A stretch of 64,000 bases of DNA from Labilithrix sp. (lineage in GTDB: Bacteria; Myxococcota_A; Polyangia; Polyangiales; Polyangiaceae). Within the stretch, counting starts at the first letter, position 1. Each line of letters begins with the position of its first letter. The stretch covers positions 62,001-126,000 of the forward strand of contig JAHBWE010000005.1 of assembly GCA_019637155.1 (NCBI GenBank), in the 5' to 3' direction. Under the pieces are notes generated by a model. That model was not told the origin of the DNA, ran no database searches, and was given only the letters and a program-made list of their open reading frames with translations. This document shows positions 9,399-17,068 of the stretch, one piece after another. The translations under genes and the position numbers were made by a program.

Positions 9399-11189
9399 AT
9401 GCTTCGCGCCGGTTTTCCTATCGTTGCGGTGGCGGGGCTCGTCGCCATCGTAGCGTGTGGCGACGATGGAGGGCCGGTGGTCGCGGTTGCGGCGGACGCG
9501 GCGGTGGAGGAGGAGACGGGGACGGGGACCGATGCGGAGGCGCCGGTCGATGCGGCGCCTCCGCGCGTCGACAAGCTCGACGTGCTGTTCGTCGTCGACA
9601 ACTCGTTTGGGATGGCGAGCAAGCAACGAGCCGTCGCGGGTGGGATCGCGCGGTTCTTCGGGCAGATCGCGGCGACCGACATCCACGTCGGCGTGATCTC
9701 GTCGACCATCGATCAGGGCGGGGACATCTGCGATCGGAGCCGCGGCAACAACGGCGACAGCGGCCGGCTGCTGAATCGGACGCACTTCGGCGCCGACGCG
9801 GGGCCGAGCGTGCACGGCGCGGAGGCGGGGTTCCTCTCCCTCGGTCCAGGCGGCAGCGTGCCCGACATGGCGACGCTCGAGGAGCGGGCGAAGGAGCTCG
9901 TGCTCGGGGCCGACGAGTATGGATGTGGAATCGAGTCGCCGCTCGAGGCGATGTACCGCTTCGTCGCGCAGCCGGATCCGCCGCTTCGATTCACGATCGA
10001 CTCCGCTGCGCGCGCGGAGCCCACCGGCGTCGACTACGCCTTGCTCGCGGAGCGGCGCGCCTTCTTCCGCCCGGACTCGGCCGTCGTCATCTTGATCGTC
10101 TCGGACGAGGACGATGCGTCGATCGATCCGCGAGCGCTCGGTGGTCTCGGATACGGCTTCGCCTCGCTCCGTTTCCCGTATTCCCAAGTATCTCGCCCCG
10201 TCGCGGCGCTCGGAACGACCGCGCCGCGCGGCACCTCGGCGTGCGCGACGGATCCGTTTTCTGCCGATTGTCGATCATGCATCCGCGCGCGCGACTGCGA
10301 TCCGAGCGAGCCCGCGTGCGCCGCGGTGCGCGCTGATGCGGAGTGCAAGACGTCGCCGGTCGATGGGCAATCAGGAGAGGGATTCGACGGCTTCGTCGCG
10401 CCCGACGACGATCATTTGAACCTTCGTGGGTTCGACATGAAGCGTCGTTTCGGCGTCGAAGCGCGATATCCGATCGAGCGATATGTCGCCGCCCTCACGC
10501 GCCGGCAAGTGCCCAATCGGGCCTCGGAGCATCCGCGCCCGAGCATGGCCGCGGCGCCGGCACCGTACGAGCAAGCGACCAATTGCGACAATCCGCTGTT
10601 TAGCACCGGATTGCCGGCGAAGGAAGGCGACGAGCTCTGTGCGCTGCCGCCCGGTCCGCGCGATCCGCGGCGCGTCGTGCTCGGGATCCTCGCCGGCGCT
10701 CCACCCGGCCTCGTGTCGCCGGCGCCCGACTGGACGAAGCTGCTCGGGCAGGGAGGGTTCGAGAGCGACGACACGACGGGCCTCGATCCTCACATGCTGC
10801 CGTCGAGCCTCCCGCGCGCCGGGCTCGGCGGCGCCGATCTGCCGCTGGGCGACAACGGCACCGATCCGGTCCACGGCCGCGAGTGGACGACCCGGAACAC
10901 GGACCTCCAGTTCGCGTGCACGTTCGCTTTGCCGGTCCCGGAGGACTGCATGCGCGTCGCTTGCATTTGTGGCGGCCGACCCGAAGACAACTTCCCGCTG
11001 TGCAGCGGCCCCGGGAACACGACGCAGGTGCGCGCCAAGGCGTACCCCGGGATCCGGCTGCTGCGCTTCGCGCGGCAGCTCGGCGAGCAGGGCGCCGTCG
11101 GTTCGGTGTGCGGCGCCGATACGGAGGGATCGTACGGGGCGTTCCTCGAGGCGCTCGGTCGTCGCGTCGCGGGGCGGCTCGCGGAGTAG
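9399..11189 (+). CDS. Von Willebrand factor A-like lipoprotein
   Basis: The ATG at 9399, four bases after the preceding stop, gives the signal peptide MLRAGFPIVAVAGLVAIVAC with a lipobox Cys near residue 20. In-frame upstream starts lie inside the preceding gene and are rejected. The 596-residue mature protein begins with an Asp/Ala-rich linker. A VWA-like fold follows: LDVLFVVDNSFGM near 65-77 has the DxSxx(M/S) metal-ion-dependent adhesion site, and a later IVSDEDD matches another MIDAS loop. Many paired Cys occur in the second half. Lipoproteins of this type are numerous in myxobacteria; binding partners are unknown. Confidence 0.75.
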   Translation: MLRAGFPIVAVAGLVAIVACGDDGGPVVAVAADAAVEEETGTGTDAEAPVDAAPPRVDKLDVLFVVDNSFGMASKQRAVAGGIARFFGQIAATDIHVGVISSTIDQGGDICDRSRGNNGDSGRLLNRTHFGADAGPSVHGAEAGFLSLGPGGSVPDMATLEERAKELVLGADEYGCGIESPLEAMYRFVAQPDPPLRFTIDSAARAEPTGVDYALLAERRAFFRPDSAVVILIVSDEDDASIDPRALGGLGYGFASLRFPYSQVSRPVAALGTTAPRGTSACATDPFSADCRSCIRARDCDPSEPACAAVRADAECKTSPVDGQSGEGFDGFVAPDDDHLNLRGFDMKRRFGVEARYPIERYVAALTRRQVPNRASEHPRPSMAAAPAPYEQATNCDNPLFSTGLPAKEGDELCALPPGPRDPRRVVLGILAGAPPGLVSPAPDWTKLLGQGGFESDDTTGLDPHMLPSSLPRAGLGGADLPLGDNGTDPVHGREWTTRNTDLQFACTFALPVPEDCMRVACICGGRPEDNFPLCSGPGNTTQVRAKAYPGIRLLRFARQLGEQGAVGSVCGADTEGSYGAFLEALGRRVAGRLAE

Positions 11190-11201
11190 CGGGCGCCGCG
11201 G

Positions 11202-13238
11202 TCACTTCCGGCTCTGCAGCGTGTTCACGCGGTCCTGGCCGCCCGACGCTCCGAGGTGCGCCTTCAGCGCGGCGCCGATCTCCTCGAGCGTCGCCTTCGG
11301 CGCGGGGCCGAGGAGGAGCGGGCCGCCCTCGCAGTCGACCTCGATGTGATCGCGCACGCGTTTGTACGCGCGGATCTTCCGCCATGGCCGCGCGGCGCCT
11401 GCGAACGTGATGCCGTAGCTGTCGACGACGACGTCGAGCGGGAGCGCGGTCGCGACGCCGAGCGCGGCGAGGATCAGCGGCGCGAGGAGCACGGTCGAGC
11501 CGACGACGAAGAGCATCGACGGTCGATGGCGCGAGAGCTGGTAGTACGCGCCGAGGACGAAGATGCCGAAGGCGAGGGCGTGGAGGAGGACCGCCGACGC
11601 CCAGAAGAGGAGCGGCCGCCCTACGCGGAAGAGCGCGCGGTCCTCGGGCGCGATCGCGGCGGCGCGCATCTCGTCCGTGATCGGGCCGTGGCGCAGCGAG
11701 CGGCGCACGAGCGCGACGAAGGCGGAGGCGAGGAGCAGGTTGAGGACGACCGCGAGGATCCCCGCGCCGTCGGTCGAGAGGAGCGCGTCGAAGAGGCCGT
11801 GGCACGCGGCCGCGAGCGCGATCCACGCCCACCGCCGCGTCTTCGGATCGACGAGCGTGTGCCCCAGCGCGTAGCCCCAGAGCGCGCCGAAGAACATGTG
11901 CGCGGGGACGCTCATGAAGCAGCGCGCGATCACGAGCGGCGCGTTGAGGCGCCCGATCGCGAAGTAGCGGATGTTCTCCGCCGCCGCGAAGCCGAGCGAC
12001 GCGACGATGCCGTAGACGATCCCGTCGACCGGCTCGTCGAACTCCGCGCGCCGGACCGCGAGCTCGCTCGCCGCGCGCTTCGCCCCCTCCTCCGTGAGGC
12101 CGACCACGACCGTGAACACCGCGAAAGAGAGCGGGAACGCGAACATCTGGCCGCCGTACGTCACGAGGTTCGGATCGAGCCAGTGCGACGAGCTCGCGAG
12201 GAGCTCCTCGACGAACGCGGCTGGTACGGTGGAGACCGCGCCGAGGAGGAACGTCGCGCCGATGAGCCACATCGGCTCGGGGTGCGCGCGATCGAAGCGC
12301 CGAATGAAGAAGAGCCACCCGAGCGAGAGCAAGATCGGGACGACGAGGCACGCGATGGTGAGGGTTCGGTTCGGCGGGAGCCCGACCGCGTCGACGCGAC
12401 GGAGGGGAGGGAGGCGCGGCGTCGCGAGGAGGATGCGCTCGCGCCGCGCCCGCGCGTAGGCGCCGGCGCCCTCGCCGAAGTCGACGTGGAGCGCGTCGTT
12501 CGCGAAGGCCGGCGCGCCGAGGGAGATGCGGCCGCGCGCGAGGACCACGCCGGCGGGATCGTCCTTCACGCCGTCGATGACCGCCGCCGACGGCGAGCCC
12601 GACTCGGCGCGGACGCGGATGTTCGGCGCGCCGCCCCAGCCGACGATCGCGCCGTCGCCGAGCTCGCCGCGCGGCGCCGCCCGCACGACGCGCGTCCGCC
12701 AGCGTAGGACGGCGAGGCCGTCGGACGGCGAGGGGATCGGCTCGGCGACGATCTTGTGGTCGCGATCGATCGTCCACGTCTCGATCGCGCGCAGCACGTC
12801 GCCGCGGCGGCCCTCGTACCAGACCTCGCCGTCGGCGCCGCCGCGGGTGAGGTTGGCCGAGGTCGCCGGCGCGGCGAGGACGACGGTGGGATCGCGCTCG
12901 AGCACGAGGAGCGTGCCCGTCCACGTCGTCAGCTCGTCGACGCGCGGCGCGAGGCTCTCGTCGACCACGATGTGGAGGCGCGGCGGACGGCCCTCCGCCT
13001 CGTCCTCGTCGACGTCGGCGCCGATCTGCGCCGCGCCGAGCCGCGCGAGCACGAGCGCGCGGAGGTCCTTGCCGAACCCCTGCGCCGGGATCGGCGCGCC
13101 GACGACCTCGTAGGTGAGCTCGACGTCCTTCGTCCCCGCGAACGGCGTCGCGAGCGGCTCGCGCTGGCCGCCGGGCGTCTCGCAGCCGAGCAGGCCGAGG
13201 ACGAGGAAGCAGAGGAGCGCGACGAGGACCCGCTTCAT
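11202..13238 (-). CDS. PrsW-family intramembrane protease with extracytoplasmic N-terminal domain
   Basis: The 678-residue protein starts with MKRVLVALLCFLVLGLLGC, a membrane or lipoprotein signal. An unassigned soluble domain of about 270 residues follows, then a multi-helix membrane domain. That domain contains EEGAK near residue 381 and the downstream FAAAENIRYF motif. These are the glutamate/Asn motifs of the PrsW (peptidase M82) and related glutamic intramembrane proteases. A PH-like C-terminal tail of about 120 residues follows the last helix. PrsW proteins cleave membrane-bound anti-sigma factors and related substrates; the substrate here is not known. The ATG overlaps the pheA stop by four bases (ATGA), so translation is probably coupled to pheA. 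Confidence 0.78.
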   Translation of the reverse strand: MKRVLVALLCFLVLGLLGCETPGGQREPLATPFAGTKDVELTYEVVGAPIPAQGFGKDLRALVLARLGAAQIGADVDEDEAEGRPPRLHIVVDESLAPRVDELTTWTGTLLVLERDPTVVLAAPATSANLTRGGADGEVWYEGRRGDVLRAIETWTIDRDHKIVAEPIPSPSDGLAVLRWRTRVVRAAPRGELGDGAIVGWGGAPNIRVRAESGSPSAAVIDGVKDDPAGVVLARGRISLGAPAFANDALHVDFGEGAGAYARARRERILLATPRLPPLRRVDAVGLPPNRTLTIACLVVPILLSLGWLFFIRRFDRAHPEPMWLIGATFLLGAVSTVPAAFVEELLASSSHWLDPNLVTYGGQMFAFPLSFAVFTVVVGLTEEGAKRAASELAVRRAEFDEPVDGIVYGIVASLGFAAAENIRYFAIGRLNAPLVIARCFMSVPAHMFFGALWGYALGHTLVDPKTRRWAWIALAAACHGLFDALLSTDGAGILAVVLNLLLASAFVALVRRSLRHGPITDEMRAAAIAPEDRALFRVGRPLLFWASAVLLHALAFGIFVLGAYYQLSRHRPSMLFVVGSTVLLAPLILAALGVATALPLDVVVDSYGITFAGAARPWRKIRAYKRVRDHIEVDCEGGPLLLGPAPKATLEEIGAALKAHLGASGGQDRVNTLQSRK

Positions 13239-14344
13239 TGCGCGCGCGGATAGCTCCCGATGACCTTCACGAAGTCGGTGCTCTTCGCGACCTGCTTCAG
13301 CGCGGACGCGAGGGCGGCGTCGGCGCGGTGGCCCTCGACGTCGACGAGGAACACGTAGTGCCACGCGCGGTTCCGGTTCGGCCGCGACTCGATGCGGGTG
13401 AGGTTCACGTTCGCGTCCTCGAACACGGAGAGCACGCGGCGGAGCGCGCCCTTCTGGTCGCGCACGCCGAAGGCGAGGGTGGTGCGATCGGCGCCCGACG
13501 GCGGCGCGTCTTCGCGCCCGAGGACGACGAAGCGCGTCGCGTTCTCGGCGCGGTCCTGGATGTTGGCGCGCACGACCGGCACGCCCTCGAGCTCGCCCGC
13601 GATGTCGGACGCGATCGCGGCGGAGCGAGGGTCCGCCTTCGCCTCGCGCGCGGCCGCGGACGTCGACGTCGTCTGCACCACCGTCGCGCGGGGGAGGTGC
13701 TTCTGGATCCACGAGCGGCACTGCCCGAGCGCCTGCGGGTGCGAGTAGAGCGTCGTGATCTTCGGGAGCGACGGCGTCTGCGAGAGGAGGCAGTGCGAGA
13801 TCGGGAGCACGTACTCCTGCCGGATCACGAGCGTCCCTTCGAGGAGCGCGTCCGACGTCATGCTGACCGCGCCCTCGGTCGAGTTCTCGAACGGGACGAC
13901 GCCGTAGGTCGTGTCGCCGCTCGACGTCGCCTCGAACACGGCGTCGATCGTCGCGCACTCGCGGTACTGCGCCTGGAGCCCGAAGAGCCGGCGCGCGGCG
14001 AGCTGCGAGAACGTGCCCTCCGGCCCGAGGAACGCGACGCGGAGCGGCTTCTCGAGCGAGAGGCACGCGCTCATCACCTCGCGGAACACGGCCCGGATCG
14101 CGTCGGGCGGGAAGCGCTTGCCGCCCTTGGTGACGAGGCGATCGAGGACCGCGCGCTCGCGCTCGGGGTCGTGGAAGACCGGCACCTTCGCCGCGCGCTT
14201 CACGACCGCGACGTCGCGCGCGACGGTCGCGCGCTGCGCGAGCAGCTCGAGGATGCGATCGTCGAGCGAGTCGATCTGCTTGCGAGCGTCCGCGAGGCCC
14301 GGGATCGGCGCGGCGCTCGGGCGCTTGCCCACTTTGCGCTTCAC
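13235..14344 (-). CDS. pheA: Bifunctional chorismate mutase / prephenate dehydratase
   Basis: The 369-residue length and domain order match the bacterial P-protein. A chorismate mutase domain (about 15-100, with the ARKQIDSLDDRILELLAQR helix) is followed by a prephenate dehydratase domain (about 105-285, beginning RVAFLGPEGTFSQ and carrying the ATRF motif). An ACT regulatory domain (about 293-365) has the Phe-binding ESRP motif. The enzyme converts chorismate through prephenate to phenylpyruvate in phenylalanine synthesis and is normally feedback-inhibited by Phe through the ACT domain. The start is GTG. The gene is divergent from 14379 and overlaps the protease gene downstream by four bases. 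Confidence 0.95.
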   Translation of the reverse strand: MKRKVGKRPSAAPIPGLADARKQIDSLDDRILELLAQRATVARDVAVVKRAAKVPVFHDPERERAVLDRLVTKGGKRFPPDAIRAVFREVMSACLSLEKPLRVAFLGPEGTFSQLAARRLFGLQAQYRECATIDAVFEATSSGDTTYGVVPFENSTEGAVSMTSDALLEGTLVIRQEYVLPISHCLLSQTPSLPKITTLYSHPQALGQCRSWIQKHLPRATVVQTTSTSAAAREAKADPRSAAIASDIAGELEGVPVVRANIQDRAENATRFVVLGREDAPPSGADRTTLAFGVRDQKGALRRVLSVFEDANVNLTRIESRPNRNRAWHYVFLVDVEGHRADAALASALKQVAKSTDFVKVIGSYPRAQ

Positions 14345-14359
14345 GCCCGCATCCTCGCA

Positions 14360-14369
14360 TGACTACGAT
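14360..14369. promoter_or_regulatory. Overlapping divergent -10 hexamers (pheA and 14379 gene)
   Basis: The two start codons are separated by only 34 bases. TACGAT (14364-14369) reads toward the + gene, and TAGTCA (14360-14365, read on the minus strand) reads toward pheA. They share the central TA. This is the geometry of a symmetric bidirectional promoter. It is a prediction from sequence only. Confidence 0.35.
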
Positions 14370-14378
14370 GCGCCAGCG

Positions 14379-14711
14379 ATGCCCGAAGCCAACGTCCTCT
14401 ACTCCGTGACCGGTGTGGTCGTCGTCGGCCTCGTCGTTTGGGTCGCGCTGGTCCTCAAGTCGGCGAAGGAGCCCTGGGCGCGCCCCGCCCCGCCGCTGGC
14501 GGAGGAGCTCCCGTCCGAGGACGCGCCGCCCGAAGAGCCTGAAGAGAAGAAGGACGACGAGAAGAAGGACGACGATCCGAACAAGCTCGACGCCGACGAC
14601 ACGGCGCGCGCGACGCCGGTCGCCCTCTCGGAGGGCCGCACGAAGGCGGCCGAGGCGGCGGAAGAAGCCGAAGTGTCGAAGGCCGAGACGAAAGAGAAGG
14701 CCGAGAGCTGA
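14379..14711 (+). CDS. Small membrane-anchored acidic protein
   Basis: The 110-residue product has one membrane helix near its N-terminus (residues 6-26) followed by a highly charged, Glu/Asp/Lys/Ala-rich tail that is probably disordered or coiled coil. No domain is recognisable. The start MPEANVLYSVTGVVV is chosen because it directly precedes the helix. The function is unknown. It is divergent from pheA and precedes a lipoprotein gene by 22 bases. Confidence 0.6.
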   Translation: MPEANVLYSVTGVVVVGLVVWVALVLKSAKEPWARPAPPLAEELPSEDAPPEEPEEKKDDEKKDDDPNKLDADDTARATPVALSEGRTKAAEAAEEAEVSKAETKEKAES

Positions 14712-14719
14712 GCGCAGGC

Positions 14720-14725
14720 TAGACT
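14720..14725 (+). promoter_or_regulatory. TAGACT, -10-like hexamer before a GTG start
   Basis: TAGACT ends eight bases before the GTG at 14734, and no Shine-Dalgarno is visible. It fits the leaderless pattern seen elsewhere, with slightly longer spacing. Confidence 0.4.
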
Positions 14726-14733
14726 TTGACGCT

Positions 14734-15519
14734 GTGTCGTGGCGCAGCGTCAGCGGGGCGTGTGTCGTGCTCGCGGCGTGCAGGGCGTTCGGCGCCGAAG
14801 GGTCGGCAGACGCGACCGACGACGACGCGGGAGCGGAAGCCGATGCGGGGGCCGACGCGGACGTGAAGGTGGACATGCCGCTGGGCCCGAACGCCGGGGA
14901 CGGAGACGTGCCTGAGCGTTTGCACATGCAGTGTTTCAATCTCCTGCTCGATGACGGGCCGTTCGAGTCGCACGGGGAGGCGAAGTGGGGGGACGCGGGC
15001 TGGATCGTGCCGATGCTCAACGGAGCCAAGAACTCGATCTACGCGACGTTCGAGCTCGACGCGTCGATCGGTCGCTCCATCGTCGACGTCGAGATGAAGG
15101 TCGAGGCCGGCACCAACGCCGGCGTCGAGTGGTGGTCGAACGTCATCGCGCACTACTACGGAAGTACGACGACCTTCGAGTCGGGCCCGCCCCTCTGGGG
15201 GCTCCAACTCTCGGGCAGCGGACAGTACGTGGACTTCTGGCCGAATGGTGGGCCGTCGGATCCGCCGCAGAGCGTGGTGAACGTTCCGCTCCGTGAGCTC
15301 GACGGTCGCTTGACCCTCACGACGACGTGGGCCGAAGACGGCGGCGTCGTGATCAGGGACCAGGGAGGACGGAGCACGGCGCTGCCCTTCGGCGTGCTCG
15401 GGAGCGGGCAGCCCGGGTCGAGGTCGCTCACGATCGAGATCGGCGGGTTCGCACCCAACGGCGTGTCGGCGACTTCGTTCACGGTGCGCTCCATCTGCGT
15501 CCTGCTCGAGCGGCGTTGA
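14734..15519 (+). CDS. Lipoprotein with lectin-like beta-sandwich domain
   Basis: The GTG start gives a 261-residue protein with lipobox LAAC near residue 16. An Asp/Ala-rich linker (about 20-60) is followed by a C-terminal domain of about 190 residues. It alternates short hydrophobic strands and ends in FTVRSICVLLE, the layout of concanavalin-A-like jelly-roll domains. It resembles the lipoprotein at 55970 in architecture, though not clearly in sequence. It is probably surface-anchored; the ligand is unknown. Confidence 0.6.
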   Translation: MSWRSVSGACVVLAACRAFGAEGSADATDDDAGAEADAGADADVKVDMPLGPNAGDGDVPERLHMQCFNLLLDDGPFESHGEAKWGDAGWIVPMLNGAKNSIYATFELDASIGRSIVDVEMKVEAGTNAGVEWWSNVIAHYYGSTTTFESGPPLWGLQLSGSGQYVDFWPNGGPSDPPQSVVNVPLRELDGRLTLTTTWAEDGGVVIRDQGGRSTALPFGVLGSGQPGSRSLTIEIGGFAPNGVSATSFTVRSICVLLERR

Positions 15520-15526
15520 GCGGGCG

Positions 15527-17068
15527 TCAGAACGAGGCGCCGGCCCAGAGGCGCGGCTCGTATTGCGAGATGACGCCGACGGTCGTGGAGCTCGTCGTCG
15601 TGAAGGCGAGCGGCGTGAGGCCGAAGAGGACCGGTCCGAACGGGAACTGCGCGCCGACGCCGTAGCGGAGGCCGTACGCGTTCGTGTCGGTGAAGAACTC
15701 GCTCTCGAAGTCGAACCACGTGTGATGCGGCACGAACGTGAAGAGGAGCTCGAAGTGCTTGCCGCCGATGAGCACGAGATCGGCGGCGACGCCGATCGAC
15801 CAGTGGGTCGCCTCGACGTTCACGTAGCGGCGACCTTCGACGCCGACGTCGATCCGCGATTTCTCCGAGAGCCGCAAACGATAGAGCACGTCGAGCTCGA
15901 GGGCCCATCCGCTCGGCACGTCGGGGCGAGCGATCGTCGCGGACGACGCGAGGTTGAGGCGCGCCGTCACGCGCTTCGGCGACTCCACGGCCGCGTCGGC
16001 CGGCTTCGGCGCGACCGCCTGGTCGGCGGCGGCCGCCGCCGGCCCGCCCGTCGCAGTCGCGGCCGCCGGCTCGCCCGTCGCGGTCGCGGCCGCCGGCTCG
16101 CCCGTCGCGGAAGCGGGCACGGGCGCGGGCGCCTGCGTCGTCGGGAGCGCCTCTTCCGCCGTCGCGGGCTTCAGGGGCGCCGGCTTCGGCTCTTGCGCGT
16201 TCGCGGTCGACGGCGCGACGACGAGGGCCGTCATCGTCGCGGCGGCGGCGGCCGCGGCGACGACGAGGCGGCGGCGGCGCGCGAGCGTGACGAAGAAGAT
16301 GCCGGCGAGGATCGCGACCGACACCCACTGCGCGGTGCTGAGCATCGCGTAGCGGCCACGCTCGACGTCGCCGCGGAGGAGCTCGATGAGGAAGCGGCCG
16401 ATCGCGTAGACGACGAGCCAGGTCGCGAACGCGGCGCCGTCGCGACGGCCACGGCGGAGCGGCACGAGCGCCGCGCACGTCGCGAGGAGGCCGACCGCGG
16501 ACTCGTAGAGCTCCGTCGCGTGCACGGGGAGGCTCGGCGCTCCGGCGGGGACCCACCCCGCGAGCGCGTGCGCCTCGGCCGCGATGCTCCCCGCGGGGAA
16601 GCGCACCCCCAGGACCGAGGCGGTCGGCCGCCCGTAGTCGCAGCCTTCGAGGAAACACCCGAAGCGGACGCACGCGAACACGATGCCCATGCCGAGCGTC
16701 GCGCGATCGAGAAAGTCGAGGAACGTGTCGCCGCGGCGGCGCAGGTACACCGCCGGCGCGAGCGCGCCGAAGATGAGCCCGCCGTACGCGGCGCGCCCCG
16801 CGAACGCGATCGGCGCGAACGAGTGCGCGTGGATCGCGTCGGGGACCGCGCGGATCCACTCGAAGAGGTAGCCCCCGACGAGCGCGCCGAAATACGCGCA
16901 GACGATGGCGCGCGCCTGCACGTGGACGCGCGCGCCGTCGCGCTCCGCCTGGCGCAGGACCAGCACCGAGCCGAGGAGCGTCGCGAGGCCGACCATCATC
17001 GCGTAGTCGGGCGCGAGCGACTCCGGCCAACCGTGACGCACGAGCCAGAGGACGAGCACGGGCTTCAT
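15527..17068 (-). CDS. lgt: Prolipoprotein diacylglyceryl transferase fused to an outer-membrane-barrel-like domain
   Basis: The start MKPVLVLW at 17068 begins the first membrane helix and overlaps the upstream stop by four bases (ATGA). Residues 1-280 match Lgt: several membrane helices, YGGLIFG, RFGCFLEGCDYGRPT, HATELYESAVG and GRFLIELLRGD with QW. Lgt transfers diacylglycerol from phosphatidylglycerol to the lipobox Cys of prolipoproteins in the inner membrane. After a helix near 290 comes an Ala/Thr/Pro linker with repeats of ATGEPA. Residues about 370-513 then resemble an outer-membrane beta-barrel, with alternating strands and a terminal Phe (WAGASF). This addition is absent from ordinary Lgt of about 270-300 residues. 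Confidence 0.82.
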   Translation of the reverse strand: MKPVLVLWLVRHGWPESLAPDYAMMVGLATLLGSVLVLRQAERDGARVHVQARAIVCAYFGALVGGYLFEWIRAVPDAIHAHSFAPIAFAGRAAYGGLIFGALAPAVYLRRRGDTFLDFLDRATLGMGIVFACVRFGCFLEGCDYGRPTASVLGVRFPAGSIAAEAHALAGWVPAGAPSLPVHATELYESAVGLLATCAALVPLRRGRRDGAAFATWLVVYAIGRFLIELLRGDVERGRYAMLSTAQWVSVAILAGIFFVTLARRRRLVVAAAAAAATMTALVVAPSTANAQEPKPAPLKPATAEEALPTTQAPAPVPASATGEPAAATATGEPAAATATGGPAAAAADQAVAPKPADAAVESPKRVTARLNLASSATIARPDVPSGWALELDVLYRLRLSEKSRIDVGVEGRRYVNVEATHWSIGVAADLVLIGGKHFELLFTFVPHHTWFDFESEFFTDTNAYGLRYGVGAQFPFGPVLFGLTPLAFTTTSSTTVGVISQYEPRLWAGASF

